The notes: generated from the letters alone by a model not told the origin. Shown: positions 45,907 to 59,432, numbered from the stretch's first letter. The stretch is 64,000 nucleotides of DNA from Serripes groenlandicus (GCA_031761405.1 JASEVX010000013.1:46632143-46696142); one strand, 5' to 3'. Program-made: numbers and translations.

Positions 45907-46401
45907 CATGGTGACAGAAACCTAAACACCTCAATAAATGAGTGGTCAATTATTAAATAGAGTTTAAAACATGGTGACAGAAACCTAAACACCTCCATAA
46001 ATGAGTGGTCAATTATTAAATAGAGTTTAAAACATGGTGACAGAAACCTAAACACCTCCATAAATGAGTGGTCAATTATTAAATAGAGTTTAAAACATAG
46101 TGACAGAAACCTAAACACCTCCATAAATGAGTGGTTAATTATTAAATAGAGTTTAAAACATGGTGACAGAAACCTAAACACCTCCATAAATGAGTGGTCA
46201 ATTATTAAATAGAGTTTAAAACATGGTGACAGTAAACCTAAACACCTCCATAAATGAGTGGTCAATTATTAAATAGAGTTTAAAACATTGTGGCAAAGGT
46301 GGGAATTGCTCATCATGAGCAGTTTCACCTTTGGCCACAATGTTTTCAAAAGCTGCTTTTGCGTTAAAAAGTGTCTGCAGGTGGGAAAAGGGCTAGTGTT
46401 A
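45907..46401. repeat. 63-bp minisatellite in MITE B, U4
   Basis: Six copies from 45907 to 46285; the fourth has the same ATAGTGACA variant as in U2. Confidence 0.85.
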
Positions 46402-47198
46402 TCCGTATTCCTATAATAAACTATTTGTTTGATTTAGACGTCAGAGTGCAGTTCAGTTTTGAGTTAGTTTAAACTTCTTTATTCAACATCGATTGCGATA
46501 AGCTTTCAGATTATATTAATCACGTGACATGTTTGCTTCCTGGAGACTTTACCAAACTTAAGCCGTTTGTGTCGAAACACCGTAGGGCAGAACCCGGTCA
46601 TCACGGAATACGAACCCGAAACCTTTTGAACGATATGCCAACACTATCATTGATAGTGTTCAATTTCTATGGATGATGCAAAGCCGACGGCATCTAATTG
46701 ACGCGTTCAACGCTATACTATATAAAACCCCGAAACATCTGAATTAAATTTCATACCCGCGACGCTACCTACTGAGCTACCGGGGCTCAAATTTCAGTCC
46801 TTAATCAAAACACTTTGATCAATTTGACCAGAAAGAAACATACATCATTGACAAATAATTACCTGTGAGCCTTAAATAAATCTAATAAAATTATTTTTCT
46901 ATGAAAGAGCTTGCCCCTTTTTGTTTGATATTATTTAAAACCTCTTTAAAAATATTTCAGTATTTTTATGACCCGACCTGGGAACACTTCGTATTCGAGT
47001 GGAACGTATATACCTAATAACACGGCTAAGTGAACGTATATACCTAATAAAACGGCCGAGTGAACACTTTTTTAATACTGATCGAGGGGAGTTCAACAAA
47101 TAATGCGAACTTGTTGTGTTTCTTTATAGCGGCACATTATATATGCATTACATTTGAGTATAACGTACATGCACACATTCATACAAAGTCTTCATATA

Positions 47199-47455
47199 AG
47201 CTGTTCCGCGATAAAACCAACACTGTGGACTCTACGAAAGGTGTCGACCCGGATCAGCCGAAGAGTGCCGTGCAGACTAACCCGGTGACACTTTTCGCCT
47301 CCTGTGGATTTTCTGTTTCAGGAATCATTACTCTATTTCACTATTCCCCTGAGACGGAATGTGTCGGCCCGGATCAGGCTATGCTGACTGTGCATGCTGA
47401 TCTTGGTTGATACACTACGCAGAGGATGGATGTGGTTTTTTCTCGCGGGACAGCT
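47199..47455. mobile_element. MITE A, second copy in U4
   Basis: Counterpart of 2243-2499, at a constant 27729-bp offset from the U2 copy. Confidence 0.7.
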
Positions 47456-47750
47456 CATATTATGATGCAGTACTTAGCGGTACAACTGTGTGAATTGTAC
47501 TGCGATAAGCGTGGGAACATTTATATCTCACGAGAATGAAGGTCAAGTGAGATGACTTTTTGTCAACGATCTTATAAATAAAATACAAACTGACGTATGA
47601 CTAGTACAACGTAAATTTCCATGTATTATATACCTAGATTAACTGTAAGACCGAATAAATAAAACGTTTATAAAATATAAATATTTTCAATACCGAAATA
47701 ACAGAATATACACATAAAATAAAATTCATGAATGACGTGTGAATGATGTC

Positions 47751-47879
47751 TCCCATTATATTTCAATGACGTCACATCATATTTCAGTGACGTCTCACAT
47801 AATATTTTAATGACTTGTTCCATTATATTTCAATGACGTCACATCATATTTCAGTGACGCCCCATTACAATATTTCGTA
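47751..47879 (+). promoter_or_regulatory. CRE-like site cluster upstream of copy 4
   Basis: Perfect palindromes at 47767-47774 and 47834-47841. Confidence 0.4.
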
Positions 47880-48666
47880 GTTTGTTTCTGCATTTTATCT
47901 TCTGTCTATATTCTCTAAATAAGTAATGCTACTTTCAATCAATAATATAAGTGGAACATTTGAACTTGTAAAACCAAATTGCGTCTCGTCTGTGCAAAAC
48001 CGGCGTTGCATATAAGAAAATGTCTCTGAATTTTGTATAAGCAAACACTAATATATATGCTTAAGAACTTCCACTTGATATTTGAAATATACCAATCAGT
48101 CACTAATAAAAACTCATCGACAGCATTCGATGTACATATTGAACACCCCTCGTAGTTACGCCTGTTGATCTTTTTGCTTTCACTTGGAGATATCAAGAAG
48201 ATACACATAAATTTAATGTTTACCCAGTGAACCTTGGTTGAAATAATTAAGTATTAATTTCGATGGATACAAAGTGTATATGAGAAAATTGTAAATCATT
48301 TTTTATACATTTACATATAACCAAATATAATATAAATAAATTGGATATTTGTAGCGTGACTGTCACTTTATAGGAAGTATATAATAGTGATATCGCATTT
48401 AGTTTCTAATATACTTTTAAATATTTTAAAATAACATTTGATAAACACAATTATTGCTGTGAACATTGAACAATTGATAAGAAAGCATTGATGAAGTATA
48501 CAATACGGAGAAAGCAAAGATTCGCTTTGTTTGTGATAAAGAGTTAACATAACTTAAGAGGATACGAGAAATAAGGAAAATCGATTAAAGAAAGATAATC
48601 AACATTTAGACTCAGTTCGATATTTGGACTACATCATAATAGTGTCAGTAAATATCAAAGTTCAAT

Positions 48667-48768
48667 GCAATATATTACCCTGACTTCTTTGCAGTAATCG
48701 CATTATATTAGGCGATCGGGGTTCTCTTCGCATTTAAAGACAACACAACGGGACTTCCAGTGATATAG
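48667..48768 (+). pseudogene. Degenerate upstream copy of the SLC5 N-terminal segment, U4
   Basis: Same relic with the internal TAG. Asp in Ala-Ile-Asp-Tyr has become Tyr, a further private change that fits lack of constraint. Confidence 0.7.
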
Positions 48769-48891
48769 TGTTAATCATCATTATGTAGTGTTAATACCTC
48801 GTACATGGCACAGGCTTAAATTACACAGCATCGACGAAAAGCAAGAATCAGCATTTGAATACAACCAGACTCAGATATATCGCAGGATTAC

Positions 48892-50724
48892 ATGACAATG
48901 GTGTTACAAAATTCAAATTTCACTGTAATAGATTATCTCATATTCTTTGCTACAATCGCCTTGTCTTTGGCAATCGGAATATTCTTCGCGTTTAAAGACA
49001 AAAACAAACGATATCTGGATTATTATTTCCTTGCCGATAGAAAGTCAGCCGTATTTCCAACAGCCTTTTCCCTGCTTGTCTCATACCAGTCATCGATTGT
49101 CATCCTTGGGGCACCAGCTGAAGTGTATAACTATGGCATGACGAGCGCCTATTACGTAGTGGCAATTTGGCTTAGTTTTATATTTGGCAGACTGGTTGTG
49201 GTGCCCATATTGTATCCACTGAAGCTTACAAGCGTGTTTACATATTTCCAGCTACGTTTCCACGACAACATTATCCGCTATCTTGCGTTTATATTAGGTT
49301 TGATATATTTTGTCTTTTACATGGGCACCGTTATTTTTGGTACCTGTGTGGCCCTTGAATTCATAATAGGGATCCCATACTGGGGCACGATCTTAATTTA
49401 CACCATTGTGACCGCAACGTATACTTCGATAGGGGGTATGAAAGCTGTGATATGGACCGATGTATTCCAGCTGATGATCATGCTCATTGGAGTATTCTCA
49501 ATAATTATAAAATCATCGACAATGGTAGGTGGTATGGCCAATATGCTCAACCTAGCTTCGAGCAGATTAAACGTAGGAGACTTCAGGATCGATCCAAGAA
49601 TAAGATACCAGTTCTGGAACACTGGCATTGCCACATTTACAGTATATCTTATGTCAATCCTCCAACAACCAGGATGTCAGAGAATCAGCTGCGCACCGAC
49701 GCTCAAAGCAGCAAGACAAATCATCATTGTGGCAGGGATATTAGCTGGGATTTTCTGCTTCCTTGTTAACTTCGAAGGAGTTGCTATCTACGCATACTAC
49801 GCATCGATAGGTTGCGATCCACTCGCATCGGGTCGAATTGATAATATGAACCAGCTTATTCCGCTAGCTGTAATTGACTTATTCTCATCGTTGCCAGGTT
49901 TGTCTGGATTGTTCATTGCAGCCTTGTCTAGTGCAGCATTAAGCACGTTGTCGTCATGTCTTAGTAGTTTAGGTGCCGTTACATACGAGGATATTATACG
50001 AGAAAAATATCCCGATATACCGGAACAACGGGCTACTCTTATTGCCAAGATGATAGTTTTCTTGTACGGTATTGCAGCTGCGGGACTTTCTTTCATCATC
50101 TCCGTTCTACCTGGATCCATAACAAGCATTTTTTATGCATTCATGGGGTGTATCGACGGGCCGGTATGTGCAATATTCTTGGTGTCAATGTTTTACAAGA
50201 GAGCCACGACGAAAGGCGTTGTCATGGGGACATTTGCAGGCATGGCAGTCGTGTTTTGGCTCAATATTGGTCGATCGCTGGGATATTGCAAAATAGATCC
50301 GAAACTTCCGTCTGCTCCTGTTGACAACTGTTCCCAGACGCTTATGGATACCATGCAATACAACTATTCCACGATGTCATCGTTACCAGCCAATACCATA
50401 TCTACTGTCTTGACCACGGAAATGTACCAATTGCAGGTTACAAACGCTTCGATTCCAGATACAACATTTCTAACAGAAATCTATTCTATATCTTTCATGT
50501 GTTTTTCTATGATTGGATGTGTCACATCTGTCATCGTAGCAATTTTGATAAGTCTTTGCACAACTCCACCGGATGAGGTTGACGATAAATATTTGTTTAG
50601 TTTTAAGAAACATATCTGGCTGGCCTTCTTTGTCAGAAATGATGAAGATCATTTCGTCGATGTGAAAGAAGAATATGCTCTCAATGAAGGCGAAATTCAT
50701 GATTTAATGGCTACCAAAACATGA
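48892..50724 (+). CDS. SLC5-family sodium-coupled transporter, copy 4, intact
   Basis: Full 610-residue frame that differs from copy 2 at only five residues I can find: Val for Gly at 4, Phe for Leu in the Ser-Ala-Val-Leu-Pro stretch, Arg for Gly in Phe-Gly-Gly-Leu, Asn for Asp in Arg-Leu-Asp-Val, and Phe for Leu in Gly-Thr-Leu-Ala-Gly. The Phe in the last of these agrees with copies 1, 3 and 5, so Leu there is private to copy 2. It keeps Cys-Asp-Pro, Met254 and the regular TGA stop. Copies 2 and 4 alone share Cys in Leu-Gly-Tyr-Cys-Lys, where copies 1, 3 and 5 have Gly. The Gly-to-Arg change lies in a predicted membrane helix and could matter for function. Role and topology are as described for copy 2. 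Confidence 0.9.
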   Translation: MTMVLQNSNFTVIDYLIFFATIALSLAIGIFFAFKDKNKRYLDYYFLADRKSAVFPTAFSLLVSYQSSIVILGAPAEVYNYGMTSAYYVVAIWLSFIFGRLVVVPILYPLKLTSVFTYFQLRFHDNIIRYLAFILGLIYFVFYMGTVIFGTCVALEFIIGIPYWGTILIYTIVTATYTSIGGMKAVIWTDVFQLMIMLIGVFSIIIKSSTMVGGMANMLNLASSRLNVGDFRIDPRIRYQFWNTGIATFTVYLMSILQQPGCQRISCAPTLKAARQIIIVAGILAGIFCFLVNFEGVAIYAYYASIGCDPLASGRIDNMNQLIPLAVIDLFSSLPGLSGLFIAALSSAALSTLSSCLSSLGAVTYEDIIREKYPDIPEQRATLIAKMIVFLYGIAAAGLSFIISVLPGSITSIFYAFMGCIDGPVCAIFLVSMFYKRATTKGVVMGTFAGMAVVFWLNIGRSLGYCKIDPKLPSAPVDNCSQTLMDTMQYNYSTMSSLPANTISTVLTTEMYQLQVTNASIPDTTFLTEIYSISFMCFSMIGCVTSVIVAILISLCTTPPDEVDDKYLFSFKKHIWLAFFVRNDEDHFVDVKEEYALNEGEIHDLMATKT

Positions 50725-51024
50725 GTCTGACTAGGCTACGTATATTGTAATAATATTGTTCTGATTGATGCTAGACTAAAGGATGTGTTCTTTTGTGGAT
50801 TAAACCTTGTATCAGCTTAAGCAGACTTAATATTCCGGTATAAATATATCCGTTTTCCGCTTCCGTGATCGTTAAAATCATTTCGGTCGAATTGATTGAA
50901 TTTAACTTAACGTCATATTTAACGGTATGCCAATTATATCACGGCGGCCAGTTCATCTTACGTGTGTTTCTAGACTTTCTATCACATTTACTTCTTGCCA
51001 GGAACATAATTATAATTACACATG

Positions 51025-51052
51025 TATGAGCCGTCCCGCGAGACGGCTCATA
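51025..51052. repeat. Palindromic hairpin, U4
   Basis: Same perfect arms as U1 and U2. Confidence 0.6.
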
Positions 51053-52805
51053 TGCTGATCTACAGCCAAATAAATCATCAAAACCACTCTTAGCATATAA
51101 TTGAGTGGATATACCTTCACAATAATGCATTGAATATATGACCATGAGTTCAATATATTGGAAATATGTATAGGATGCACTGGAAATATCTGATTTGATC
51201 ATTTTAAGTATTTTGACATTGTTTGAAAGTGAACGTAGAGTATGTGAAAAGCCAGTTTTGTCCCTCCCGGCCTAATTGTGTTCAAAATGATGGTAACCAT
51301 CTTCGAGGGGTGAATTCCTTCTTGCATGAAACACGACCCCTCCACCTCCCCCTCCCGCATCCGACACCCCCTGCACCACATGCACCCCCCGCCCCCCGGC
51401 GCCCAAATTGTTGGGGGATTATTTTAAAGCTGAAAGGTTACTCATTTCAGTCATATAGGGTGCCTACCTATACAAAATTGAAGAAAATGTGATCATTGAG
51501 GGTTGATACTGGTTGATTAGCATGGAAACAAAAAAGGAATTTTATTGGTGTAATGTGACCTTTACTAGTAAGAAGGATGACGGTACTAATGCAACTTTTG
51601 TCAATTATCGGAAAGAATGAATATCTGAGCCTGGTTCGAACCCAAGACCTCTAGTGTAATAGCCCTCGTCGTTACACAATACAAGTCGTAATACAAATTA
51701 TGAAGCAAACTTACAATACAACTCGCATAAAACATGAACCCCCCATTGTCCCACACACACACACATTGTTGGAGGTTATTTTAAAGCTGAGAGGACATCT
51801 TTTAAATGATATAGAATATTCTCTTTGTAAATATTGAACGAAAGAGTGACAATTGAGGATTGAAACTTATTGATTTACATAGAAATGATTTGCTAATCTT
51901 TGACCTTGAAATGATTTGTTAATCTTTGAGCTAGAAATGATTTGTAAATCTGTGACCTAGAATATGTGTCATTTTGTTCATATAGATCATATGTGATACT
52001 TTTAACATAACACGTGTGATTGTTTTAGTAACGATATTTTGCAAATAGAAATTTAAACTTGAAATGATACAGCTTGGCATTTTTGACTTCGGAGTCTCGT
52101 TTCAAAGGTCCCGGGTTCGAAACCCGCTGTGAGCGGTTTCTGTATTGAAGAGGAATCCGCCATGACCGAGTGCGGGAAATTTGAATTTGGCGTCCCGGGT
52201 TTGATCCCTGTGATTGGCTCCAGTGAATGCTACAGACGACTTTTGAAAACATTATTTCAAAAGTGAATACAGCAGTATGGTGTTTCATTCGACACACAAT
52301 TTCTTTCACAACCGTTTTAATATAGGTCAAATTACGCTAAATACATCCGCTGACTTGCTGATCTACAGTACTATAGTTCCTAAAAAAACCTTTCTTTGCG
52401 TAGAAATGAGTGTATACCATCACCAGATGAAGTGAATATATGACATTGAGTTTAAATGCGTTGTGGATGTGTATAGGATGCACTGTAAATGATTGATTTG
52501 ATCACTTTTAGTATTTTGTCCTTATTTAAAAGTGAAAGGAGAATGCTAAACACCGGTTTTGTCCGGGCACGATTCGGTCCAAAATGACGGTTACAATTTT
52601 CGCTTGGTGAGTTCTTTCTTGCATAATGCATGACCCCACATTTTCAGTGGATTGTTTTAAAGCTAGGAGGTAACTCTTTTCAATGATATATGGTGTTCTA
52701 CATGAGAAACGCTTAGAAAGTGTGACAATTGAGGACTGAAACTGGTCAATTTACATGGAAACAAAGAAAGATTTGTTTTGGTGTATTGTAACCTATAGGT
52801 AAATA
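51053..52805. repeat. Intra-unit duplicate blocks a, b and c, U4
   Basis: The first part follows U2. From about 52200 on the sequence follows U3 more closely (for example AAATTACGCTAAATACATCCG), so a switch in ancestry lies in this block. Confidence 0.6.
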
Positions 52806-53216
52806 CACTAACCAGTTTCTAATACATTATCCATTTTACACATATAGACCCTTTCGGTCGCCTCTTCAGCAGACGGCTTTTAATTACATTATGATAAAAG
52901 GAGAGTGTGCTCAGTATGCGTAATTTCAGCTTTTCCCACGATGTTTTCAAATCTATTCAATAGTTATGCATTCATTCATAGAAATGTTCCATAGTTTCGT
53001 CTAGACGTTTTCAAAGTCGTTTATTTCAGGATTATGTGGGAAAAGGTTAATGATCAAATTTGAATGAAAACGTTCGTCCAGATTTTACCACCAGCTTTAT
53101 ATAGCAGCACTCGGAGAGGTCAGGCGCCGCAACCAATATACATGTTTCCTTTGCTAACTTATACGTTATACACGTTTCTTTTACTAGCTAATATATTATA
53201 CACGTTAATTTTACTT

Positions 53217-53282
53217 ACTGGTGTCGGGATAAATGGACCAGAAGTACTGGTAAATTACCCAGGCAACGCAGTGATTTAACTG
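53217..53282 (+). mobile_element. Inverse single satellite monomer, U4
   Basis: Counterpart of 12541-12606. Confidence 0.6.
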
Positions 53283-53305
53283 AAAATTGTGGAAAGCAGC
53301 GTTAT

Positions 53306-53720
53306 ATGTATTTACTAACTGATTCATTATATTTGTTTCTTCGACTAACTTGTACATTATACACTTTCATTCTTTCACGAAATAACGTATACTATATGTA
53401 TCTGTCACTAACTAATACATTAAACATGTTTCTTGAACTGACTAATACATTAAACATGTTTATTCTAACTGAAGCATTAAACATGTTTCTTGAACTAACT
53501 GATACATTAAACATGTTTCTTGAACTAACTAAATCATTCAACATGTTTATTTTAATAACTAAAGCATTAAACATGTTTATTGAACTAATTAATACATTGA
53601 ATATGTTTCTTCTACTAAACTGAAGGATTAAACATTTTTCTTGAACTAACTAATACAGTAAACATGTTACTTGGACTAACTAAATCATTAAACATGTTTA
53701 CTCTACTGACTAATATATTT
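53306..53720. repeat. 30-bp AT minisatellite, U4
   Basis: Intermediate arrangement between U1 and U3. Confidence 0.85.
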
Positions 53721-53803
53721 CACAAATCGTATGCCAAGCAGTCGAGCATCCAGTATCGTGCCAAAAGATAGTCTCTTGGAATAATCATCCCCAGCACAGT
53801 TAT

Positions 53804-53829
53804 TGACGCCACGTGGAATCGCGGCGTCA
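53804..53829. repeat. GC-rich hairpin, U4, two arm changes
   Basis: TGACGCCACG against CGCGGCGTCA, with loop TGGAAT; one pair is lost. Confidence 0.5.
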
Positions 53830-54033
53830 GTATGTGATAGGTATTGGATAGGTGAGTAATGTAGGCATGTATGCACATCTTGGTCTTTTGGGTTAAAATA
53901 AAGGAACATTTGGCCTTCTTTTTCGAAATATTTACATCCTGTCTGTTTATGTACTGAACTGCATCTGCTTCCTTTAACTCATAATTCAAAATCATGCGCG
54001 GCGTCTTTGATGCTTTGCATCAAAGTTCGTCTT

Positions 54034-54790
54034 GTTATTAATGGCAGACTGGTGTCCAACAGTATCCCAATATATAAAGACGAAATATTGGTTTGAATCA
54101 ACCATTTCACTGAGCCGTTCAACGAGAAAACCAACATTGTGGGATATGTGTAAAGTATAGGCCCGGATATAAGCCTAAGCATGTGTTCATTATTAATGGC
54201 AGGCTGATGTCCAACAGTATCCCAATATATAAAGACAAAATATTGGTTTGAATCAACCATTTCACTGAGCCGTTCAACGAGAAAACCAACATTGTGGGCT
54301 CTGTCTAAAGTATAGGCCCGGATATAAGCCTAAGCATGTGTTCATTATTAATGGCAGGCTGGTTTCCAACAGTATCCCAATATATAAAGACAACATATTG
54401 GTTTGAATCAACCATTTCACTGAGCCGTTCAACGAGAAAACCAACATTGTGGGCTCTGTCTAAAGTATAGGCCCGGATATAAGCCTAAGCATGTGTTCAT
54501 TATTAATGGCAGGCTGGTGTCCAACAGTATCCCAATATATAAAGACAACATATTGGTTTGAATCAACCATTTCACTGAGCCGTTCAACGAGAAAACCAAC
54601 ATTGTGGGCTCTGTCTAAAGTATAGGCCCGGATATAAGCCTAAGCATGTGTTCATTATTAATGGCAGGCTGGTGTCCAACAGTATCCCAATATATAAAGA
54701 CAAAATATTGGTTTGAATCAACCATTTCACTGAGCCGTTCAACGAGAAAACCAAGATGTTGTACTATGCGTAAAGTATACACCCGGATCA
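54034..54790. repeat. 155-bp tandem repeat, five copies, U4
   Basis: Starts at 54034, 54190, 54345, 54500 and 54655. The middle copies share GTGGGCTCTGTCTAAAG, so the growth came from one internal copy. Confidence 0.9.
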
Positions 54791-54952
54791 GCCTAAGCTG
54801 TGGGTTTTCTGTTTCAGGAATAATTACTCTATACCTCTATCCCCCTGAGACGGAATGTGTTGGCCAGGTTTAGCCTTCGCGGATTGCTCAGACTAATCTA
54901 GGACGATACATTACGCAGAGTCCATAATGTTGGTTTTCTCGTGGAACGGCTC
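54732..54952. mobile_element. MITE A, third copy in U4
   Basis: 221 bp. The left arm reads TTCAACGAG, as in the adjoining 155-bp repeats, which suggests exchange between the two. Confidence 0.75.
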
Positions 54953-55248
54953 AGATGTTAATGACCATTCGACGTCATAGTAGAGGACGACATTTAAAAA
55001 CGGGGGCAAATGTAAGTTGCTAAAACTAATAGCATGTTCTTTTGATCCGACAATATGTGAAAACCATTCTTCCAAGTTTAGAGATAGAACACATTATTCG
55101 CGTCAGATATTTTCGAAGCAAGATAATCATATCAGGTTAATTGTGCATAACAAAAGTTAATGGTTCATTAAAAAAAGTCAAAGTAAACAGTGACTTTCAA
55201 CTTATTCGACCAATTGACACTAAACGGTACGTTCAGCGTGAATTTAGT

Positions 55249-55490
55249 GGCCCGGTGATCTAGTGCTTAACACGTTAGACTGTCAATCCAGAGATCCAGG
55301 GTCTGGCTTTTTCTGAAGTGCGTTAAATGTCTCGCACTCAACTAGAGGTCAAGTTCTGGTCCTTTCCATAACGAAGTGCCTCGCGTGTATCGGTGCTATA
55401 CACTGAGCACGTTAAAGAACCAAGTGGTCTTTTCGGAAAGATATAGGGTATCGCACCAGGACCCATTGTATCTTGAAGTAATCTGCATCT
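55249..55490 (+). mobile_element. tRNA-derived SINE, U4
   Basis: Counterpart of 13988-14230. Confidence 0.55.
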
Positions 55491-55661
55491 GTCAGATGCT
55501 TGTTCATAATATAGTGTACACTATCAAATGGGCATATGAAACATTATATAACAATACCGTTTCGTTCCGGTAATACCATTTAGTTCCGGTGACAGACTGT
55601 CGTCACTCGAAATGTTTGAAACATACATGTCTCGCCTTTATTGAGTCTCTATTACAGCCGA

Positions 55662-55734
55662 GGCCAGGTAGCTGAGTCGGTAGTGACGCGGGCTGTCAAT
55701 CCAGGGGTTGGGAGTTCGAATCCCTGCTATGCCA
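55662..55734 (+). pseudogene. tRNA-like sequence, U4
   Basis: Counterpart of 14401; B box intact, D loop with GGTAGTGACG. Confidence 0.45.
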
Positions 55735-57010
55735 ATATTCTTTCTAACGTTAGACAAAAGTCAATGCGATAAGCATCATTCTTCTTCAACCAATGGGCTA
55801 ATGTGGAAAAGCAGCCAGTTGCTTGCAAAGACTATTGTGTTGAGAACTGGTACGAACATGCTAGGAAATACATGGATAGCCTATGTGAATTGGCCTTCCT
55901 GATATGACAGAAACATTTTTGAAAAAGGCGATATACCCACAATCAAACAATCACTCAATAAAGTATATTGGTTTATTTGCGTGGCATTTTACGCCACTTC
56001 AAAAATCAGTACTTCTGGTCCTGGTCCTTGTCTTTGGTTCTGATACCAGCGAGTCAGTCGTAAGCCTGAGCGTAACGGAGGTCAAGTCGGTACTACCATT
56101 TTAAATGCCTATTGATCATAAACTGGTTCCTCGTTGAACATCCTTTATGACAACGTTTAGGAGACTTATCTCTCCATGGTTTTGATTGGACGTACGTTAA
56201 ACCAATCAAATCTAACATTATAGATAACGTTTGGCCTTATTTCAAACTGTCTAAATTTCTAATTTTAGGTCAAAGGGAAGGAATTCATTTTCCATAGTCA
56301 ACAATTATAGCATTATGGGTTATGGTTCGTTAAAAGCAAATGAATTAACACATATATACCTGTATCAAATTAAAGTTCATAGTTCATTCTTAGAACAACT
56401 AAAACAGCAAAAAAAAAAAATCACATTTTCACCGACCGTTGACAGAGTTAGGAGGTCAAATCAAATGTCACCCTTATCCCGCACTGAATTTTACTTTCTA
56501 TTTCAGAAAATACAGCATTTTCTGAAAATGCTCTTAATGTGTCAACATAGCTGAAAGCAAACACTATTTTTTTTATTATAAATCAGTCCAAGATTATTCA
56601 ACTTAATAAACAACACTTTCAACTTAAAACAAAATCATCATTGTCCAATGGGAGACAACTTCAATCTCATGTATTCATCTGTATACACAGGGAGAATGAA
56701 TAGAAGAACTGTCGTCGTGAAATAACTGAAATACTATTGACACGGTATTGAACCCCAAATAGAATATATATACTAAAGTCAAACCTATTCTAAAGACCAC
56801 CTTTGAATAGCAATTCCCTCTCTATAGCAGCCCCACTTTTAGTTTCCCAGTTATTTATTTTCTCCATAAATGACCCTGCACTTAAAGACCATCTGTGAAA
56901 AAAGACCATATGGTCACGTGTTCGTATTGTATTTTTATAATCGGTTCACTCAAACATTATAGTATGTGTAAACTGGTCCATGAAACAATAAATTAGAAAA
57001 ACAAATCATG

Positions 57011-57260
57011 CATCCTCGGTACCCAGGCTATTCATAAAATACATGATACCCTGGGCAAATTGGCTAGCGAAACTTCGTAAAGCATGCACCACGATTTCCT
57101 CCATTACTACACTGTAATTTTCGTATCGCATGAGGTTTGTCTCATTCGGCCAATCAAACGGCTGTATTTCATCTCATAAATTATTCATGAGTACGAGATT
57201 TTTACAGCCAATTTGCACAGTGTATCATGTATTTTATGAATAGCCAGGGAAATGAGGATG
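57011..57260. mobile_element. MITE C, U4
   Basis: 250 bp, same flanking octamers. Confidence 0.8.
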
Positions 57261-58400
57261 AAATCATGATGCTGTTAAAAATTGTTCTTAAAATAAACCT
57301 TTACTTTATAAATATTAATAAAAAAGTACAAAACAATTGTATAGTATATGTTATTCTATTTTTACTCGTGTCGGTGATGAAATACCGAAAACAAATACCT
57401 ACAGCTATAGTGTATATTTGTGTAGCACAATGACGACGAAGCTTCAACTCAAAAGAGTTTGCCAGCATGCACGGACTCGAGCTCGCGGCCGGAAACTTGT
57501 TCAACGTAGAATGGGATGAATATGTACCAACGTTACACAAACAACTAGGATTCAAGCATCTACCATCGAAGTGACAGACAATTCAAGAAAAAAATATTTT
57601 TTGTCAGAGCTACGTCATGGAAAAAGGACATACGGATTTTATTTTCGCTTTTTTTGAAACCTTTTTTAACATACACATTATTAACCGACGACTTTTCTAA
57701 ACTGTGAGAAAAGTAGAAATTGCTCATAAAAAGCAATTTCCCCTTTTGCCACAAAGTTTTCAACTATATTAACAAATTATACTTTCATCTATTTGCCTAG
57801 ATGTGCTCAAAGTCGTCTGGTGCAGATTTGTTGTGTGCTGGTCTCGTTTAAAATCTAAAAATAGCATTTGACTATATAAATAAATGTTAATTTTAGATTT
57901 TAAACGAGACTGGCACCTGTGTGCGGGAAATAGTCAGACACAGATTACGAACGATTACAACTGCGTCTTCTTTCACGAAATCTTTCAATCGGAACGGCTC
58001 GGCTAAAATCGTAAACTCCATTTACGTCTACGACATCGTTGATGAATATACCCTCGGATAGGTTGTAAACGACCTTTACGGTCGATCGATATGCAATATT
58101 ATTCGGGTTAAAGCGAACATAATTGACTGGAGATAATTATACTATTTCGACACACTCCGCAATTATTGCCCGTCTGAGTAAACAAATTGCATGCGCATCC
58201 ATGCTTTAAGATCCAAATTGATATTGGTTTTTACATACATTTCTTGAGACTTTCTATGAATAGTTGGTGTACAGTGCACAATAGATCAAACTGTGTTGAT
58301 GTGATGACTGATCTAGATGATATACTGGTCACAAATATCTAGCGGTTGGTCTTCACATAGCGCCAGAATAAGGCGAGTGGCAATATATTGACGACATTTG

Positions 58401-58653
58401 AGCCGTCCTGCGAGAAAACCAACATTGTTGACTGTGCGTAAAGTATCGACCCGGATCAGCCTAAGCATGCCGCGCAAGCTTACCCGGATATACACTTTTC
58501 GCCTCCTGTGGATTTTCTGTTTCAGGAATCATTGCTCTACACCTCTATTCCCCTAAAACGGAATGTGTAGGCCCGGATCAGTCTGCGCGGACTCCGCAGG
58601 CTGGTCTGGATCGATACATTACGCAGAAGCCATAATGTTGGTTTTCTTGTGGG
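58401..58653. mobile_element. MITE A at the U4/U5 junction
   Basis: Same element; decamer at 58391-58400 and 58654-58663. It corresponds base for base to positions 1-198 of the window. Confidence 0.75.
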
Positions 58654-58717
58654 ACGACATTTGTGATTATGTTCATGATATAAATCTAGTGTATATACAT
58701 ATCTTGTTATTGTACGT

Positions 58718-58911
58718 TTAACCCTTTTTCACATACGACAATTCTGCAGCAGACGACTTTGAAAACATTTGGCAAAAATGTGAAGTATCTCCGTAAATGA
58801 GTGTTTAATTATTATTAACCATCATGAGCAATTTCTCCTTTTGTCAAAATGTTTTCAAAAGTCGTTTGCTACAAATGCGTCAGAATGCGTCTGCAAGAAG
58901 AAAAGGGTTTA
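58718..58911. mobile_element. MITE B, U5
   Basis: Counterpart of 263-456. Confidence 0.65.
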
Positions 58912-59351
58912 TTTTGAACTCTCCTATTTTTGAGCAGTATCTGGGTTTTGAAGAAGTTGTGGATGGAAAGGATACAATGAGGGACATTAATGATAATTAT
59001 ATTATCTCCCTTGTCAGATAAAGACCAAGGAAGACCAAATAGTTGGTAGGTCCTTTTAGTTGGAATCCTTTGTCTTTATCGCTATTTCGCAATGAGATAT
59101 TGCAATTACTCTGTACACTTTAATCATAAATGCGTTAATTAAAGTGATGATTCAAAAGAGAAAATTTATATAGCAGTGTTTAAAGAAAACAAATGTGGAA
59201 TTACTAATCAATCTACAGTTGGCCAAGAAAATGCAATTATAAGTGCACCATCCAGTGCAAAGAAACCAATGATAAAAACAGAGGAAACCAAATGATAGGA
59301 CCTAGCTAGATGTAGAGAGTATTAAAGGGAGATAACTGACCGATGTCTCCA

Positions 59352-59423
59352 ATTGGTGACTTACGCCGTTTTCAAAAAAGTCTCAGTTATATCATGGCGT
59401 ATCCTGGGAAGGTTCCCAGTACG
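59352..59423 (-). mobile_element. SINE-tail fragment, U5
   Basis: Counterpart of 897-968, U1 variant. Confidence 0.55.
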
Positions 59424-59432
59424 TCTTGAAAA

